Shown one piece after another: positions 1 to 12,100 of a stretch of DNA of 64,000 nt. The stretch spans positions 1-64,000 of the forward strand of contig QEYB01000555.1 of assembly GCA_017562135.1 (NCBI GenBank). Direction: 5' to 3'. Every line of letters starts with the position of its first letter. The stretch's first letter is position 1. The translations under genes were made by a program, and so were the position numbers. The DNA comes from Dipylidium caninum (Eukaryota > Platyhelminthes > Cestoda > Cyclophyllidea > Dipylidiidae). Below the pieces are notes generated by a model. It saw only the letters and a list, made by a program, of their open reading frames with translations, was not told the origin of the DNA and searched no databases.

Positions 1-1590
1 AGCCAACTCCATGAGAAACAGCCAACTGTGCAAATGTTTGCAGCAGTTGACCCGACAAGAGCCGATGTCATCGGAAGTAACCATCTCGCAGATTACTGCA
101 GCCGAATACGCAACCGTAGAGCGTGGGGCATCACCCGTCATTTAAACAAAACACTTCTGGTCGCGCTGAAGGCAAGCTGCCATGGCTTTTCCGGCATCCG
201 AGATTTGTCATTCTCATAGGCAGCAGATGACACACACAAGAGTTTCTCCGAAACTGGTAGGTGGATGGGGCGCCTCGCAGAATGTGGAGGCCCCATGTCA
301 CATGAACGCATTACTCGACTGGTTGCTATTGTGGCTTTACTTACAAATGAAACATTAAAATTTATTTCATAAAATTGTTAACATTATTCAGTTTGTTACT
401 TCAGTGTGGGGGCCGATTAAAAGGGGCTTTTTTTGCCCCCCCTTGGTTTTCGCAATTAAAGGCCCCCGCTTTTCTGATTTTGTTATCAAAACCTGAATCA
501 AGTGTGATTTGCCATTTAAGGGCTTCTAGGTGGAGAACATATGTGGTTTGTCAAAAGCGCGAGTGAGATTTAGCATGGGGGATGCGTGGGCAGAAGACTA
601 AACGCCCTCGGTCTCCTCATCTTATTTGCACTTGGCGAGAAATGCCAAAGCAGGATAAATGGAGTGGGTAGGAATCTTCCAGCTAACACACATTTTTGTT
701 CTACTACTTGAGGCTGAGTTCTGTGCATTAGCAATAACTCAGCTCTCCTGGACAGGAAGAGACCTGTCGTCACGGACGGGAATCACTGGCAAATTCTTGA
801 AGAAGCCATATTACCTTTAAATGCACATATTGTCTAAATTTGCCTTCTTTGCCTGCAGCACCGGAGGCCTCAACAAGCAACGCTGTTCATACAAAACCTG
901 AGATTGGCAGCCCTTTCTCAACATTACCATGTCGCTCTCCACGTCTAAGTAGAATGGAACAGAACGAAAAGCTCAGTGTTCCTAGTTGGGCTGCTCTCTC
1001 CACTGCAGTGGATCCCCCGAATAAATTCATGCATGGTCTGAGTGGGATGAGGTTGCTGCGGCTGATTGGAATTGGACACGTATCGCACCGGCTGGCCGAT
1101 GGCTGAACTCAAGGCGAATGGGATCTAACTGCCTTCATCCCACCTCCAAGCAACCGACTCTCTTTGGAGCCAAAAAGGCCACTATTTCAAGTGAAGAGCA
1201 TAGTTTTTATTGAGATAACAATGGCCGTAACTTGGGTTAGGCAGCAGTCATTCTATGTGAGTGCGACAAGCGGCATTTAGAGTGGATGAGTTCAAACCAC
1301 CTCACAACGTTCCTCTCGAATACTCTCCTTGTGAATATGCAAACGACTCATCTAAGACTGCCATCGCGCTCTCTCAATCGAGTCACACGGGACTTCCGAG
1401 TCCTCGTGTACGGTGACCGCATGCAATACTTATCAATCTGGAAGAAATGAATCTGTGAATTCAAAACCTTTGAGCATATGCTGTGTGATACCTCTGCCAC
1501 TCTGTATGGAAATTGCACGAACCACTCTGTTGAAGGGGGAGAATGTAGTAGGCTGGAAAGTGAGTGTCTACTTTAGCGACATTATGTGAA
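1..1590. other. Gene-free flank, 5' part of a duplicated block
   Basis: I see no credible gene here. Reading frames are short and interrupted. The stretch is collinear with 42960-44330, which repeats it with many one-base indels. Around 400-470 the sequence shows inflated homopolymers (runs of G, T and C) that the second copy lacks, so the left end itself may be poorly polished. Near 980-1090 there is similarity to 40590-40680 (a shared TGCTCTC and CACTGCAGTGGA stretch), which links this flank to the repeats at 39.5-41.9 kb. Confidence 0.6.
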
Positions 1591-1599
1591 TATTTTTGG

Positions 1600-2060
1600 T
1601 CATGTGAAACGCTCGAACCATAATGATTTTTTAGTACTGACACTGAAATTTCAAAACTCCCGATCGGGCACAACCACTTTACTCAAGTGGTTTTCCATGT
1701 GCATTTTCCAAATCGGCCAACAAATACCGTATTCCGTAGCTTTCTCCGATCAGCATTGTTCTGAAAATCTCGTTACGTCAGGTACCTTGCCACTCTCATT
1801 ATATCCTGATGTTTTCAACTAACGATGCTTCGTGGCTGACAAAATGCTGTGACGAGGGAGAGGCATATTATTAGGATTTGTGCATTAGGTGGGTGAAGCA
1901 CGGCTTGAGATAAAAAAAAAACAGAAAATTACACGCCATATTTGTGATGCTGGAAACATAGGTGCATCTTCTGTCTCATGCGACGCCGTTGAACATGCGA
2001 AGACGTTGATGTGAGAGGAGAGGAGACAGAGAAGATGCGTTATTACGAGGCATGAACATT
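1600..2060 (-). pseudogene. Broken secreted-antigen family copy (exons 1 and 2, no exon 3)
   Basis: Exon 1 remnant lies at about 2059-1955 and exon 2 at about 1846-1600 on the minus strand. They align with the intact member at 29550-30296. Damage: exon 1 has lost its frame inside the signal-peptide region. Exon 2 has an in-frame TGA shortly after a still recognisable acceptor (CAG at 1849-1847), and one extra A inside the conserved segment that reads LTYE in other copies (near 1775). No exon 3 follows before the similarity ends at about 1560. The TATA box and promoter are retained. A noisier copy of the same pseudogene lies at about 44430-44880. The family assignment rests on exon order, exon spacing and the conserved DNA around the RVA and LIGE residues. 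It is unlikely to make a functional protein. Confidence 0.7.
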
Positions 2061-2107
2061 TTGCTGAACTCTGCCTTCACGGAGGCTCTTTCACTCACTC
2101 TCAGCAC

Positions 2108-2114
2108 TTATATA
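2108..2114 (-). promoter_or_regulatory. TATA box of the 1.6-2.06 kb pseudogene
   Basis: The minus strand reads TATATAA about 50 nt upstream of the ATG at 2059, the same spacing as in the intact members. Farther upstream (2150-2230) lies the conserved proximal module (a GTTTGCTTACG segment followed by a CACAGGGAC segment on the plus strand). Confidence 0.6.
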
Positions 2115-2239
2115 GGCTTTACAGAAAAGCGTATTGCTTACAGCAGGGTGAATGCGCTGGTGTTTGCTTACGTTGTGTTGAACCACAGGGACGATGGCAA
2201 ACTACGTTATTGGAGGAGAAATTAAGTGCCCGACTACCT

Positions 2240-4540
2240 TTGATGGTCAATTAAACTAACCCCCCGTTTCGCCTGCCCACCTCTCCATCAAATAAACAAA
2301 CGCGGACCTTTTTACTCCGGGGTAAATCTGTACATGATCAGTCACAAAATAAAATTACCATACCACGTGAGATGATTCCTAAGAGGGCTAGTAATTTCAC
2401 ATCTCGCCTTCAAACACTGATATCTCCTCGTTTCCGTAAAGCAACACATAGCAGCATTTTCATGAACATGGCACTTAACACCGCCATATTTCATTTGAAA
2501 AGCAGAGGATGGAAAGCACTCGAATTGATGCTTTTGGTGACGCCATAAGGATTTTGTAGAATTGGAGTATTATCAAGAAGAGAATATTTCACCTGCATCA
2601 GTTGTGTATTCGTAATCTCTCAAAAGCCGCGCGAAATCAGATTCGAGCTCGCCTTGCCAGTCTTAAAACCCCAATAGCCGCGGAGGAAGAATGCACTGTG
2701 TGCACAAAGTGGACAAGGGAGAAATTGTGCAACACGTGTTAAGGAGAGGTGTTTAGTTAGTCTTATGCATTGAAGGGCGGAAAGAAGATCAGCGGTTTCG
2801 TTGCAGAGGAGAATTTGGACAGGCAAGAGGAGCTACACAGTAGACGGTTCGAAGGCATGTAATGCGGCCATTGGGAAGGCTATCGGGTCAGTGAGCCTGG
2901 CAATTTGTCAGTCTGCCTCATTTCGGTCCACCTATGCATGCCTGCATTATTTGCCCCTTAATGCAAGATCCGGGATAGGCTGGGCCAGTTGCAGGCATAC
3001 TGCATGAACCCTCGCTTCCCTCTTTTCCTGCTAACCAGGTAAATCACTTTTTCGTGTTTACTTGACGTTATCGCCAATCTCTTCACCGTGTTCCAAAAAG
3101 TTGAGCGCCAGCCTTGTCAAAGGGGTACGTCATCAAGAGCTCCCGTTTTCAGTCAGGTATTCCTCAGCCACTTGCACCTACCGGCAATGATGACTCCAAC
3201 TGTGGTATACTCTTATGCGCCCACACATGCAGGCACTAACAGCCTGAGCGTATTTATTTGACCACGACTTAACTGAGAAATCTCGTCAAAACCTGAATGA
3301 AGTCAAATTGTATGTGCAAGCATGTTCAATAGGAATATAAAATACAGGTGGAAAGTGGGATTCTGGTTTACAATAACCAGGTTACTTGCTGCTTGTAGCG
3401 TGATGAAAAGGCAAACAGGTACGAGGAAACTCACGGTGTAGGGGGTAGAGCCTTGCCTCCACAGCCTGTAAGTGGGTGGTAATCTTGCAAAATTAGGTGG
3501 AATCCGAGCCTCATCGACACGATTGCCCTCCTCCCCTCCCAGACTCATAACGTCTACGCTCAGAAGGTTACATTCTGCTGCCGGACTTCACTGGCATTTT
3601 TTGGATCTCTGTACGGTGATTGCACCTCAGTTTGGCGTGATGTATGGGCGAAGGAGATGTCTATCACTGTCGTCTGCGTTCTGTTTGCTACAGAGTGCCG
3701 CATGAAATACATCGTTGGTACTCGACTTCACATCTTTACGCCACAAGCCCGACTTCTCATCATTTTACCCATCTCTTTCATAATCGCCCCGTCAAACGCG
3801 CTCTGAGCACACTGCATTCTGCGTTCCACGTCACTCTGTCAATTGTCGAGCACTGTCATTAGATATTGGGATTTAATGTAAGTCAAAGGATGATTGGTGC
3901 TGGCGTCTGCGAAGCACATTCGTCGGTCTTTGTGGGAAAGAGTGATAATGATCGGGAGAATGATCTGATTGATGTTTAAAAAGCTTCCTCATTGGCATCC
4001 CACTACAAAATTTGGAGGATGTGCTCCACGCTTCATATTGCATGTGAGGCGAGAATTACGAAATGGTGTGTGTGTGTGCCGTACCCCATGCCGTATCCTT
4101 TAAGGCAACTCGAAAGGGAGTGGAAGCACTTAGTCAGACATCGTGTAAGATGTGAGATTTTCAAAGAAACGGTCAAATATGGGTGGGTGAAGGAGAGACT
4201 TTTTGCCTCGGCTCACCGGCGAATGTGCCCATTTATTTGGCTCTTCAAATGGCCGTGACACAGGGTCATGCGAGGCTCAAATATATTGCAGCCGAGCATT
4301 ATACGTAGCAGTTTCTGATTGGCACACGACTAACGCTACGAATGTGCACAACCAATTGTCCTCTGCCAGTTGACAGCATTCACCGAACACAGAGCCCCTT
4401 CGACAGATTCAAGAGCGCGGAATACATTACTCTGTCTGCATGACGCATGACTGCCGTGACACAAACCATCTTTTCAGAAGTGACTATGTGTGTTCGATCC
4501 ATGGGGCACGAGTCCACTAAAGGAACACTGAAAACTTGTT
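2240..4540. other. No gene recognised; repeat-derived DNA
   Basis: 2260-2560 is distal upstream sequence of the family, shared with 24890-25240 and 45010-45300, with a common AAACAAACGCGGACCT block in the first two. 2560-4540 is collinear with 45300-47200. Reading frames are short and their counterparts in the second copy are shifted. No splice-supported exons were found. A short GT run lies at about 4064-4077. Confidence 0.5.
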
Positions 4541-4579
4541 GTGAGTAGAAAACGATTAATTCCTGACTACCCTAATCGA

Positions 4580-5320
4580 CAAAGTAATTGGGCTCCATTT
4601 CGCCTGCTCACTTCTCCACCATGCAAACAACGCCTCATGAGACGGAAACGGAACTCTATGTTTTTACCTCCAGAGTGGCCTGAGCAAAATTGTCCGTCTT
4701 CTAGTCCTCATCAAGTGCCTCACTTTACCGCCTATCACATCACCCTCATACGACACGTGTTACTCGTTACGCAGCACCTTCTCAGCCACAGAAAATTGTC
4801 AACTAGCTCCACGACTTAATGGTGGCCTACAAGACTTGCAGGAGCATGTTGATCGTACATACGCCTAGAACACGGTACTTGCCCACCGTTTTGTGAAAAT
4901 CCAAATGAAGGACCACTCTGAGTGAAGGTGGTGAGGATGGTCGGTTGTTTCAAGTTTCAGTGCTAGTTGAAGGGCTACCTTTGGCCTCGTTCACAGCACT
5001 CAGGCGTTTCGCGGATAATGTGGCTTGAAAATAACTGCAAGTTGCGCCCTTCATTGCATCTCATCTCCAACAGGCTAATCGCGACGCCTACGTCATGGAA
5101 GCATTTGCATTCACAGGAATATTCCAAGTTGACAGGCCGTTGCGAGAGGCGTCTATTCTCGAGCTTAGGGAACCATCAAGTGCTGGATAGAGTTGCCCCT
5201 GTGTCGTTGACAAGTCTTCAAGGAGAGTATTAGAGAGAAAGTTGTGGTGGGATTTAATTCACTTAGTTCAAGTGTCGCTTGTCAACTCACCTACACTGAT
5301 TACTCTCCTAGCTTGCCTCG
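4580..5320 (+). pseudogene. Broken secreted-antigen family copy, all three exons decayed
   Basis: The order of the remnants is the family order on the plus strand. The exon 1 tail is at about 4636-4672 (CATGAGACGGAAAC, then CACTCCAGAGT-like sequence). Exon 2 is at about 4782-5015, with the recognisable GGAGCATGTTGATCG core. Exon 3 is at about 5080-5320 (the TACGTCATGGAAGCATTTGC block corresponds to Y-I-V-E-A-F in intact copies). The signal peptide and TATA box are missing. Exon 2 carries several stops (TAG, TAA) and indels. The copy is old: divergence from the intact members is clearly higher than for the 1.6-2.06 kb copy. A noisier duplicate lies at 47240-47945. Confidence 0.65.
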
Positions 5321-5329
5321 CATTGTCTG

Positions 5330-5985
5330 CAGCATCTGTGTCTCAATTAAGTCATCTCTTCTCGCTGAATGGTGGCCTTTTGTCAACGAAATCCTACCCG
5401 ACCTGGCCATTCAAACACTTCTGTCTAATCTGCTATGCTCTTTATAAATAGCTGCAATTTGCCAGTCCCTCTTATTACTTTTAATCCTTTCTACTCTATC
5501 TTCTACATTGGTCTTGTGGCAGTTTAATCATGGGGAGAAACCAGCCGAACGCAGCAGTGCAACAGTCTTACTCGTATTCCACAAATGAAGTTGAGCAGAA
5601 TAGGACTGTACCGAGATCGCAGCGCCTGCAGTAAGACGGCAAGAAGGAAGGACGAGTGCACTCACTCACTCGACGGAAGTTGTAGACTCGACTTCTCTTG
5701 CAAAGAAAAGGCAAATTCAAGGGATTGGAGGAGTTCATTGGAGATCGTGTTACAGTGAATGTCGTAGGGTTACGCAACTGGGCTCATCGAAAATCGCCAA
5801 AGTGGATAACGAGTACTGTGTTTCAGTACATTCTCTGATATTTTCCCCTAAGTGTCCAGCGACAGATGTTTCACCACTCGTCTTACATCGTGGAGCTCAT
5901 TGACGAGGTTTGCGACTCACAAGGCGTTGCTTAACAAAAATGCCCTTTTGAGGGCTATGCGCATGCCGTAAGCCAGATTTTTGGT
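5330..5985. other. No gene recognised
   Basis: The similarity to 47880-48100 ends at about 5450, which marks the right border of the duplicated 1-5450 block. From 5450 to 5985 no open frame has supporting splice sites, and no similarity to other parts of the window was noticed. Confidence 0.45.
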
Positions 5986-5989
5986 GAGA

Positions 5990-6115
5990 TGAAGGAAGAG
6001 AGGTTATTACCAGTAGGCACACTTGCGCTTTATTTGTCGCTCCGAAACACGCGAAAACGGTGAAAAAGGAAGTCAGGGAACTGAGCTGACAGACTATCAC
6101 GGTAAGCAGCACTTT
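5990..6115 (-). pseudogene. Isolated exon 1-like (signal peptide) remnant
   Basis: The minus strand encodes a hydrophobic stretch ending LTSFFTVFAC, closely matching the LTSHFTVFAC signal-peptide end of intact exon 1 in the same relative frame. The upstream leader and promoter are only weakly recognisable (an ACCAGTTGTTGGAAC stretch near 6240). No exon 2 or exon 3 was found to the left, so this is an orphan fragment. Confidence 0.5.
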
Positions 6116-6299
6116 ACTCAAGTCTGCCTCTACGTTGCCTCTACGCTGCCTCTACGAAGACGGCCCTCAATCCAATCGCCCTACCTCCAGTTTACGGCAA
6201 GTCGTATTGGTTAATCAACGTGGATGCGGACAGTGGAAACCAGTTGTTGGAACAGACAGGTTGGTCTAGACAGCTTTAGGTGACGAAATAAATATGCTC

Positions 6300-8200
6300 C
6301 CATTCCGCGTACTCACTTTATTACCAATCAAGCACTCGCGACAACTGATAAGGTGTTGTTCGAGGAGGAAGACACTGTGCGCACATCGGAGTACAGAAAA
6401 CGGTGTGATTTGACCAGGAGTGAAAGTGTTAAGACGCGGGTTTTTTGAGAGGAGGATAAAATGTCAGCCCATCTCTGAGTATTGTATTTGGTGAACATAA
6501 AAGGGTTCACTTTCCTTCGACGCACGACTGTCTCGCGTTCAATGAAATCGAACTTTTCTTCTTAGGAAAGCTGAATCGGGTCTTTTCGTCCATTATCGCG
6601 GTGGCCAACGCTTGGTTGGTGCAGAACGAGTAATTAAACGTAGACTAAACGTAGACTAAAAAACACGAACTCAGGCAATGAGAGTCTTTAGATGGCTCTT
6701 CAACGGACTGGTGTCCAGAAACGTTCACTCTAGGTGAGAGGACTCATCAGATACCATCCAAAGAAACCGCCTCCCGGAGTTCACAAGCTGTGTGTGTCAG
6801 TTCATTCACTCCTTCATCCACCATCTCTCAAGCTGCATTGTTACAAGGTGGAGGTCACGTTTGACAATCAGCAAACACTTCCAACACTTCCCACCATTCC
6901 GTTTGAACTGTTTAGCCCCACACCGGGGCAAATGGGGAGGGTAAGTGAGTGAGCGGATGGCAGGAAGAGCCATTCCTATGTAAGGGCGGGTGTGGCCTTG
7001 TAGGGTGCACGCGTCTTCCTTTATGCTGTTCGTATTGTGTCCTTGGTCATCAAGTTGACATAATACCTTTTCTGCAACCCTTTATTAGGGAAACACGGAC
7101 GCTTTCTATCATCAAGTTTTTCTCGTGTACGCAACTCGACGACAAAGCGGGACCGAATGGAGCAATATTTTGGTAAGTCTCACTTGCCTTCGACAGGCTC
7201 AAGAGAATTTTCTAAAAACGGTGGTGGGTAAGAAATGACGGGTGATATTGAAAAGGAGGAGCAGTTCAGTTCCCCAAAGGGTTCCAAGAGTCACAGGAAT
7301 GCAGTAATTTGCCCCTTTCACCGCTCTTCTCTGAGTTTCCATTTCGTCGGCATCCCAGTCCATAAGTGGCGCTAATCACTCTTCAACCCCTTCGTTCCCA
7401 GTGCATGCCTCCCTCGCATTCCTCACAACCAGCCACATTCGAAACCTTTTCACTTCACAATCCCATCACATCGCTAGTAAGACTATCTGCTGAGGAATGA
7501 GAATTTTCTCTGATCCCTGGCACATACTGTGAAAGCCCAATTGTACCAGTCTTAATCTTCATATTATCGTTTATCAGTGGAGAGCAAGTAACCCAGTGGA
7601 CGTCGAATACAAGAAGAATTGTCAGTCCATATCAAACAACTCGTCCTACAGACCGTTCTGGAGGATGAACGGGACGGTGTTGGTTCAGTAACTGGTATCC
7701 TCTCTAAATTGCCTGAGATAAGAGGCACTCACCAGGTCCACAGGACATACTGAGCTGTTCCCTTGCTGGCCTACACGCGAATGACGCGCGCAATCTGGAG
7801 AAGGCCCACCTGCAATTAGGAGAAACCAACGATGGAGCGCTGAATTTGCGTCTTTGGCACATATTATTTCAATGTCACCAATGGACGTCAAATGCTACTC
7901 AATACGGCTGGCAGATGGCCACTTGCATTTCACTTTGTGTTTCTTTCACACTATCTGCCCTTCTCCCTGACCGATGTACCCACAATGCATAGTCGCCATG
8001 TACCCACCAAGAGGAAGTCGAGTCGCCCACTTCCCCGGAGCTACGCAAGTAGCCTCATGATGCAATATATGTGGACAGATCGCTAAAACATCATTCGAGA
8101 TGGTGTAGGCTCCTTTGCTGAGGCTATACAGACATGTTAGACTTGAGGTTTGATTGTGTTAAGTGGAAATTGTCAAAATCGACGTCCGCGTGCCTTATCA
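6300..8200. other. No gene or clear repeat recognised
   Basis: Several 60-75 residue open frames exist, but none has convincing splice sites, a signal peptide or similarity to other parts of the window. I see nothing here that I can name. Confidence 0.4.
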
Positions 8201-8214
8201 CTGGTCAGCCGGCT

Positions 8215-8310
8215 ACTCTATGCGCATACTGCAACTCACCGTCCATAACGCATTGTCAGTCGTCGAAAATCGTCATCACGCATGGGAGTAAGACGAAAAT
8301 AGCTTCGCCC
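8215..8310 (+). repeat. Short dispersed repeat, copy 1 (others at 13.87-14.10 and 20.50-20.68 kb)
   Basis: A segment containing GTCGTCGAAAATCGTCA and then CACGCATGGGAGTAAGACG matches the reverse complement of 14000-14060. In the shared frame both read SKIV, THG and KTKIA, but the flanks diverge and there is no exon structure. A related CGACGATTTTCGACG-like core also appears near 23260 and 39710. The function is unknown; it is probably a fragment of a dispersed element. Confidence 0.4.
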
Positions 8311-8647
8311 TTGACGGATGAGACCATCAGCGAGATTTGGTGGTTGCTCTGAAGATCGTAGGTGGTCAAACGACTTCCATGCAGAGTTGTGCATAGTTTG
8401 AGGATAAGACATCCTCCTCCTCCTCCGAAATGTAATGGTATGCGCTATTGAGCTTTCGATGCACACCTTTTCCAAAAACATTGTAATGACCGAACCTCTT
8501 CACATTACGACTTCATTGATGCAGATCTCATGTGGTCTCGATAGTCGTCTCAAAATTGTCATTTGCGAAGACGACATGCTTTGAAAAGGTGTGACAATAC
8601 AGCATCGCAACACGGTATGCAATTTCAACTGGGCAAGTGTGCGCCTA

Positions 8648-8667
8648 TCTCTCTCTCTCTCTCTCTC
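8648..8667. repeat. TC dinucleotide microsatellite
   Basis: Ten perfect TC units, flanked by TA on the left and GTATATG on the right. No coding context. Confidence 0.9.
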
Positions 8668-8859
8668 GTATATGTGACCAAAGTCCTTCCCTGCTAGTCA
8701 CGCATACACTGAGTCCTGAACTTCACTGAATCGCGTTTCAAGGCATCTCTGCAGCCTTTCGCATTCAATCGGGTGGGCGATGATAGTGATAAGTTCAGTC
8801 CCCACAATTTGCGTCAGTTTACGCCGCTTGATAGACTGCCCACTTGGTGGATCCACCTG

Positions 8860-9115
8860 ATAAGTCGTCTGTGCGATTAATCGGAGTGGATGATTAAAGC
8901 CGCACTTGGGATACATTGAGCGGGATAGTCCTCAAGCCAGCAAAGATTTCGTCTATCGGGTACTGATTCGCGCAGCCAACTGGAGACATCGTGAGTGAAT
9001 GGCACTTTTGACATGAAGGTAACCGAGAATTTGAGCGGGCACACAAGTGGCCCCGCTCCAGTTGAAGCAAGTAGGAGAATGAGTAGCCAATTGCGCCACT
9101 CAACAATTAGTTGCC
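8860..9115. repeat. Unclassified repeat, copy 1 of 3
   Basis: Shares an ordered set of short blocks with 22550-22835 (TTGGGATACAT, AGCCAACT, GTAGGAGAATGAG) and more weakly with 51040-51250. The three copies are strongly diverged, and I could not find a consistent open frame. This is probably an old dispersed element. Confidence 0.35.
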
Positions 9116-9119
9116 CCAT

Positions 9120-12100
9120 TTCGAGTTGAGTAATTCAATAACACCCAATACATGGCACAAATTATTAGAAGGCACAGACTCCACCTAACGACCACTTCTG
9201 GCCCAACTATTTCGCGGACTCATCAAAGTCTATTCACACAACACCGTCTCCCCTGAGCCCCTGTTTTATCAGCGAGGGAAACATTGACGAAAAACGGTGC
9301 GAAGTTTAATTCTGTCCTGTCAACCGCGCTCTGTTGCGCAACACAAGATGGTTGGTCATTGATCTTGCTTACTTGATTGACAAGACATCTACCACATCTG
9401 CGCCTAAGAAAGCAGTTGCATCCGCCAGCACCGACCTTATTTCTCGAATCGCTCTGCCAATGGAATGCGGGAGTTGTAGAGAGTCATTGAAGCACGGATT
9501 CAGTTAAGTTCAAAAGCTAGCCTATAGATGACAAATACAGGATTGATCCATATGCATTCTCAAGGAAGCACACGAGACAATGGGATGGGGCGTTGCCTCG
9601 GCAAGACGAACGAGTGCTTCCTTCACAGTCTCCTGCAATGCTGAATTAATATCGTCAAAGCACCCGCTACAACTGTCGCACTCCGTCAACATGTGCACGC
9701 GATGCTGTTGCGAGAGTGTGAGGAGTTGTGTTTTGCTATTCAACAGCGAAAGGTTCCCTGGAAGACGGGCATTTCAGTCAGAGGTATCCTTGCGTCGCAC
9801 GACACGGTGCACATGAAATGGCCGGCTTTAGAATTCCTCAGTGGCCTTTTGCAGGGTGTACTTTTGATAGGACAAAGCGCCTATTGAGACCGCATTCTGC
9901 ACCGTGCAGATCCAGCGACTAATAGGAAAAGTCTACCAATTTCCCGGAGTAACCTGTCACCCGTGGTGAAAACAGGGAGTCTTGGACGTAAGAGTTTGGC
10001 TCGCTCTGTGAGTTTTCTTGTGTCTTTTTACTCTTTCATGACAGGTGGTTAGCACCTAAACTGCTTGTTGCAACTCATAATCCTTACTCTCCACTTGTAC
10101 TCCTGATCGCCTCGGACATGCTCTTTAGATGGATTTGCCTTCAGATGAGAGAAGGTGGTACTGTTCGTGTGAAGTGAAGGCTTCATTAGAAGTAATGCTG
10201 AGTTTGAACTCGATCTTATTAACCTGGCCGTCTGTAAGCACCGCATGTTTTGAGAATGATCCACGACTCGATTATTCCACTTTTGCTATGGGGTTAGTGA
10301 ACAGAGAAATAGAGAAGTGACACCCTCGCGCTGGATAGACGAATGCCATGTGTACAACTCGAGTGTGCAGCGTATCGAGACTTCGTCGTCTGACGAGTAC
10401 GACCAGTTTCCTGAAATTAACGCCATTTTCGTGACTTGCCCAGCTTTAGGTGATGTCAGTAGTCCTCATGCCCACTGATGTGCGATCATTATGATGTACA
10501 GAACAGTGAAAGCCAAGGGGAGAAATGCATGGCAGCCTACTGGTGGACATTTCTCGCTTTTGACCTGCTCGACAGAGAGTGAGTTGCACATGAGCATAAA
10601 CGTTTATCTTTGAACAGCAGGGCGGACATGGCCGAATCGATGGGAGCGAGAAAGAGGAGTAACGCATTGTCGTTCTTTGTTGCTACGTCATACTTACAGG
10701 CAGATTCGTCGTCCTTGAACACTCTGGCCTGAATTTATTAGCCAGCGGCAACAAGTCAGAGTAGAAAAATTTCCGGAGGGCACACAGGGAAAATAATGGG
10801 CATTAATGGGTTAGACTGTCACAGGACTGACATACCACCTTTTGTGACTCCACTTCTTATGCTCTCTTCCCCAGATGAGATTGGCTACGTGCGTTATTCC
10901 AAAGCATCAAACAGCCATTCTTCTCATAGATGAAGCATAGTGTAGGCACCTTCGTAAGTCTTGTGAGGAGCGAGAAGGAGACGATGAATTGAATCGTTTT
11001 ATCAGAGCACACCCACCAATTTCCTCGTTCAATGCAAGCAAATTGAAGGACACTTCTTCCAGAGTTAGCCAAAACTCTATCTTCTCATAAGTCGACGAGA
11101 CATTTATCAAGACAGTATTGAAGCTGGTGTTGCATATCCCAGTCTACAAAACGAAATCATATACACTCTCGTCCATCGACACTGTATGGATAACTTTGGT
11201 GGAGAGGCACTTTATAATGCTGGATGATTCACGCTGATAGTTTACAATCCCACATGGTGGACAAGGTTCTGCAATTCATGGAGTATATTCGCGTCAGAGT
11301 AGGAGACGTAACAAAGGGATATAGCGGAAAACCGTAAATAGAATGAAGAAACCTGCAGAAACTTCGTCATTGTTAGTCCACAATTTCGAATCTGTCCGCA
11401 TAGGGATGATTTTATAAGGAAGATGGAAAGAGTTTAGCCTTTCGCTTCTACTTTCCTCTTTCAGCCAGGTGTATAGCAGCAGCACACAGTTTGGAAAATC
11501 GTAAAATATGGTCCCATCAATCATAAAATACTCGCACATTATAGTGTGAGAATTAAATCAAAAAGGCGTTACACGAAACATCACTAACTGACAGAGGCAA
11601 ATCAAACATGAAGTCCAACCTTGGAAAGTTGCTGTCAGCATCTGAGTCTCCTTGGTTCATCCACCATCCTTAATGCGGTCTCTAAAACAGCAAGCTATTA
11701 ATGTTCTGGGGTGCATTAATCCACAATAGCATCCAAGCCAGAAAAGGCAATAGCTCGCCGGGTGGTTATGCCCCAATCCTGCCCTCCACCTTCGGCTGAG
11801 GCCAGATATGGGTTGCCACGAGGCACATCCGAACAGGAGTCCAAATTAAGTGGTTTCATGGTCACGCCATTCATGTATTCATTGATCAAATAAATTACCA
11901 TCAGTGAACTGTTCAGCACCTCCTTGTCTAAGTGGGATATTTAAATAACATAGTGTTCCGAACAGGGATGAAGACAGTTCGACTTTAGTCGGAAACGCTT
12001 TTATTGCTAGGAGATCGGCTAATGACCGGCACTTTGTCATCAGGAGCGCTTTCCGCACGTGTGTATGTTTGAAAGCATGGTTCCGCACGCATCAGGGGAG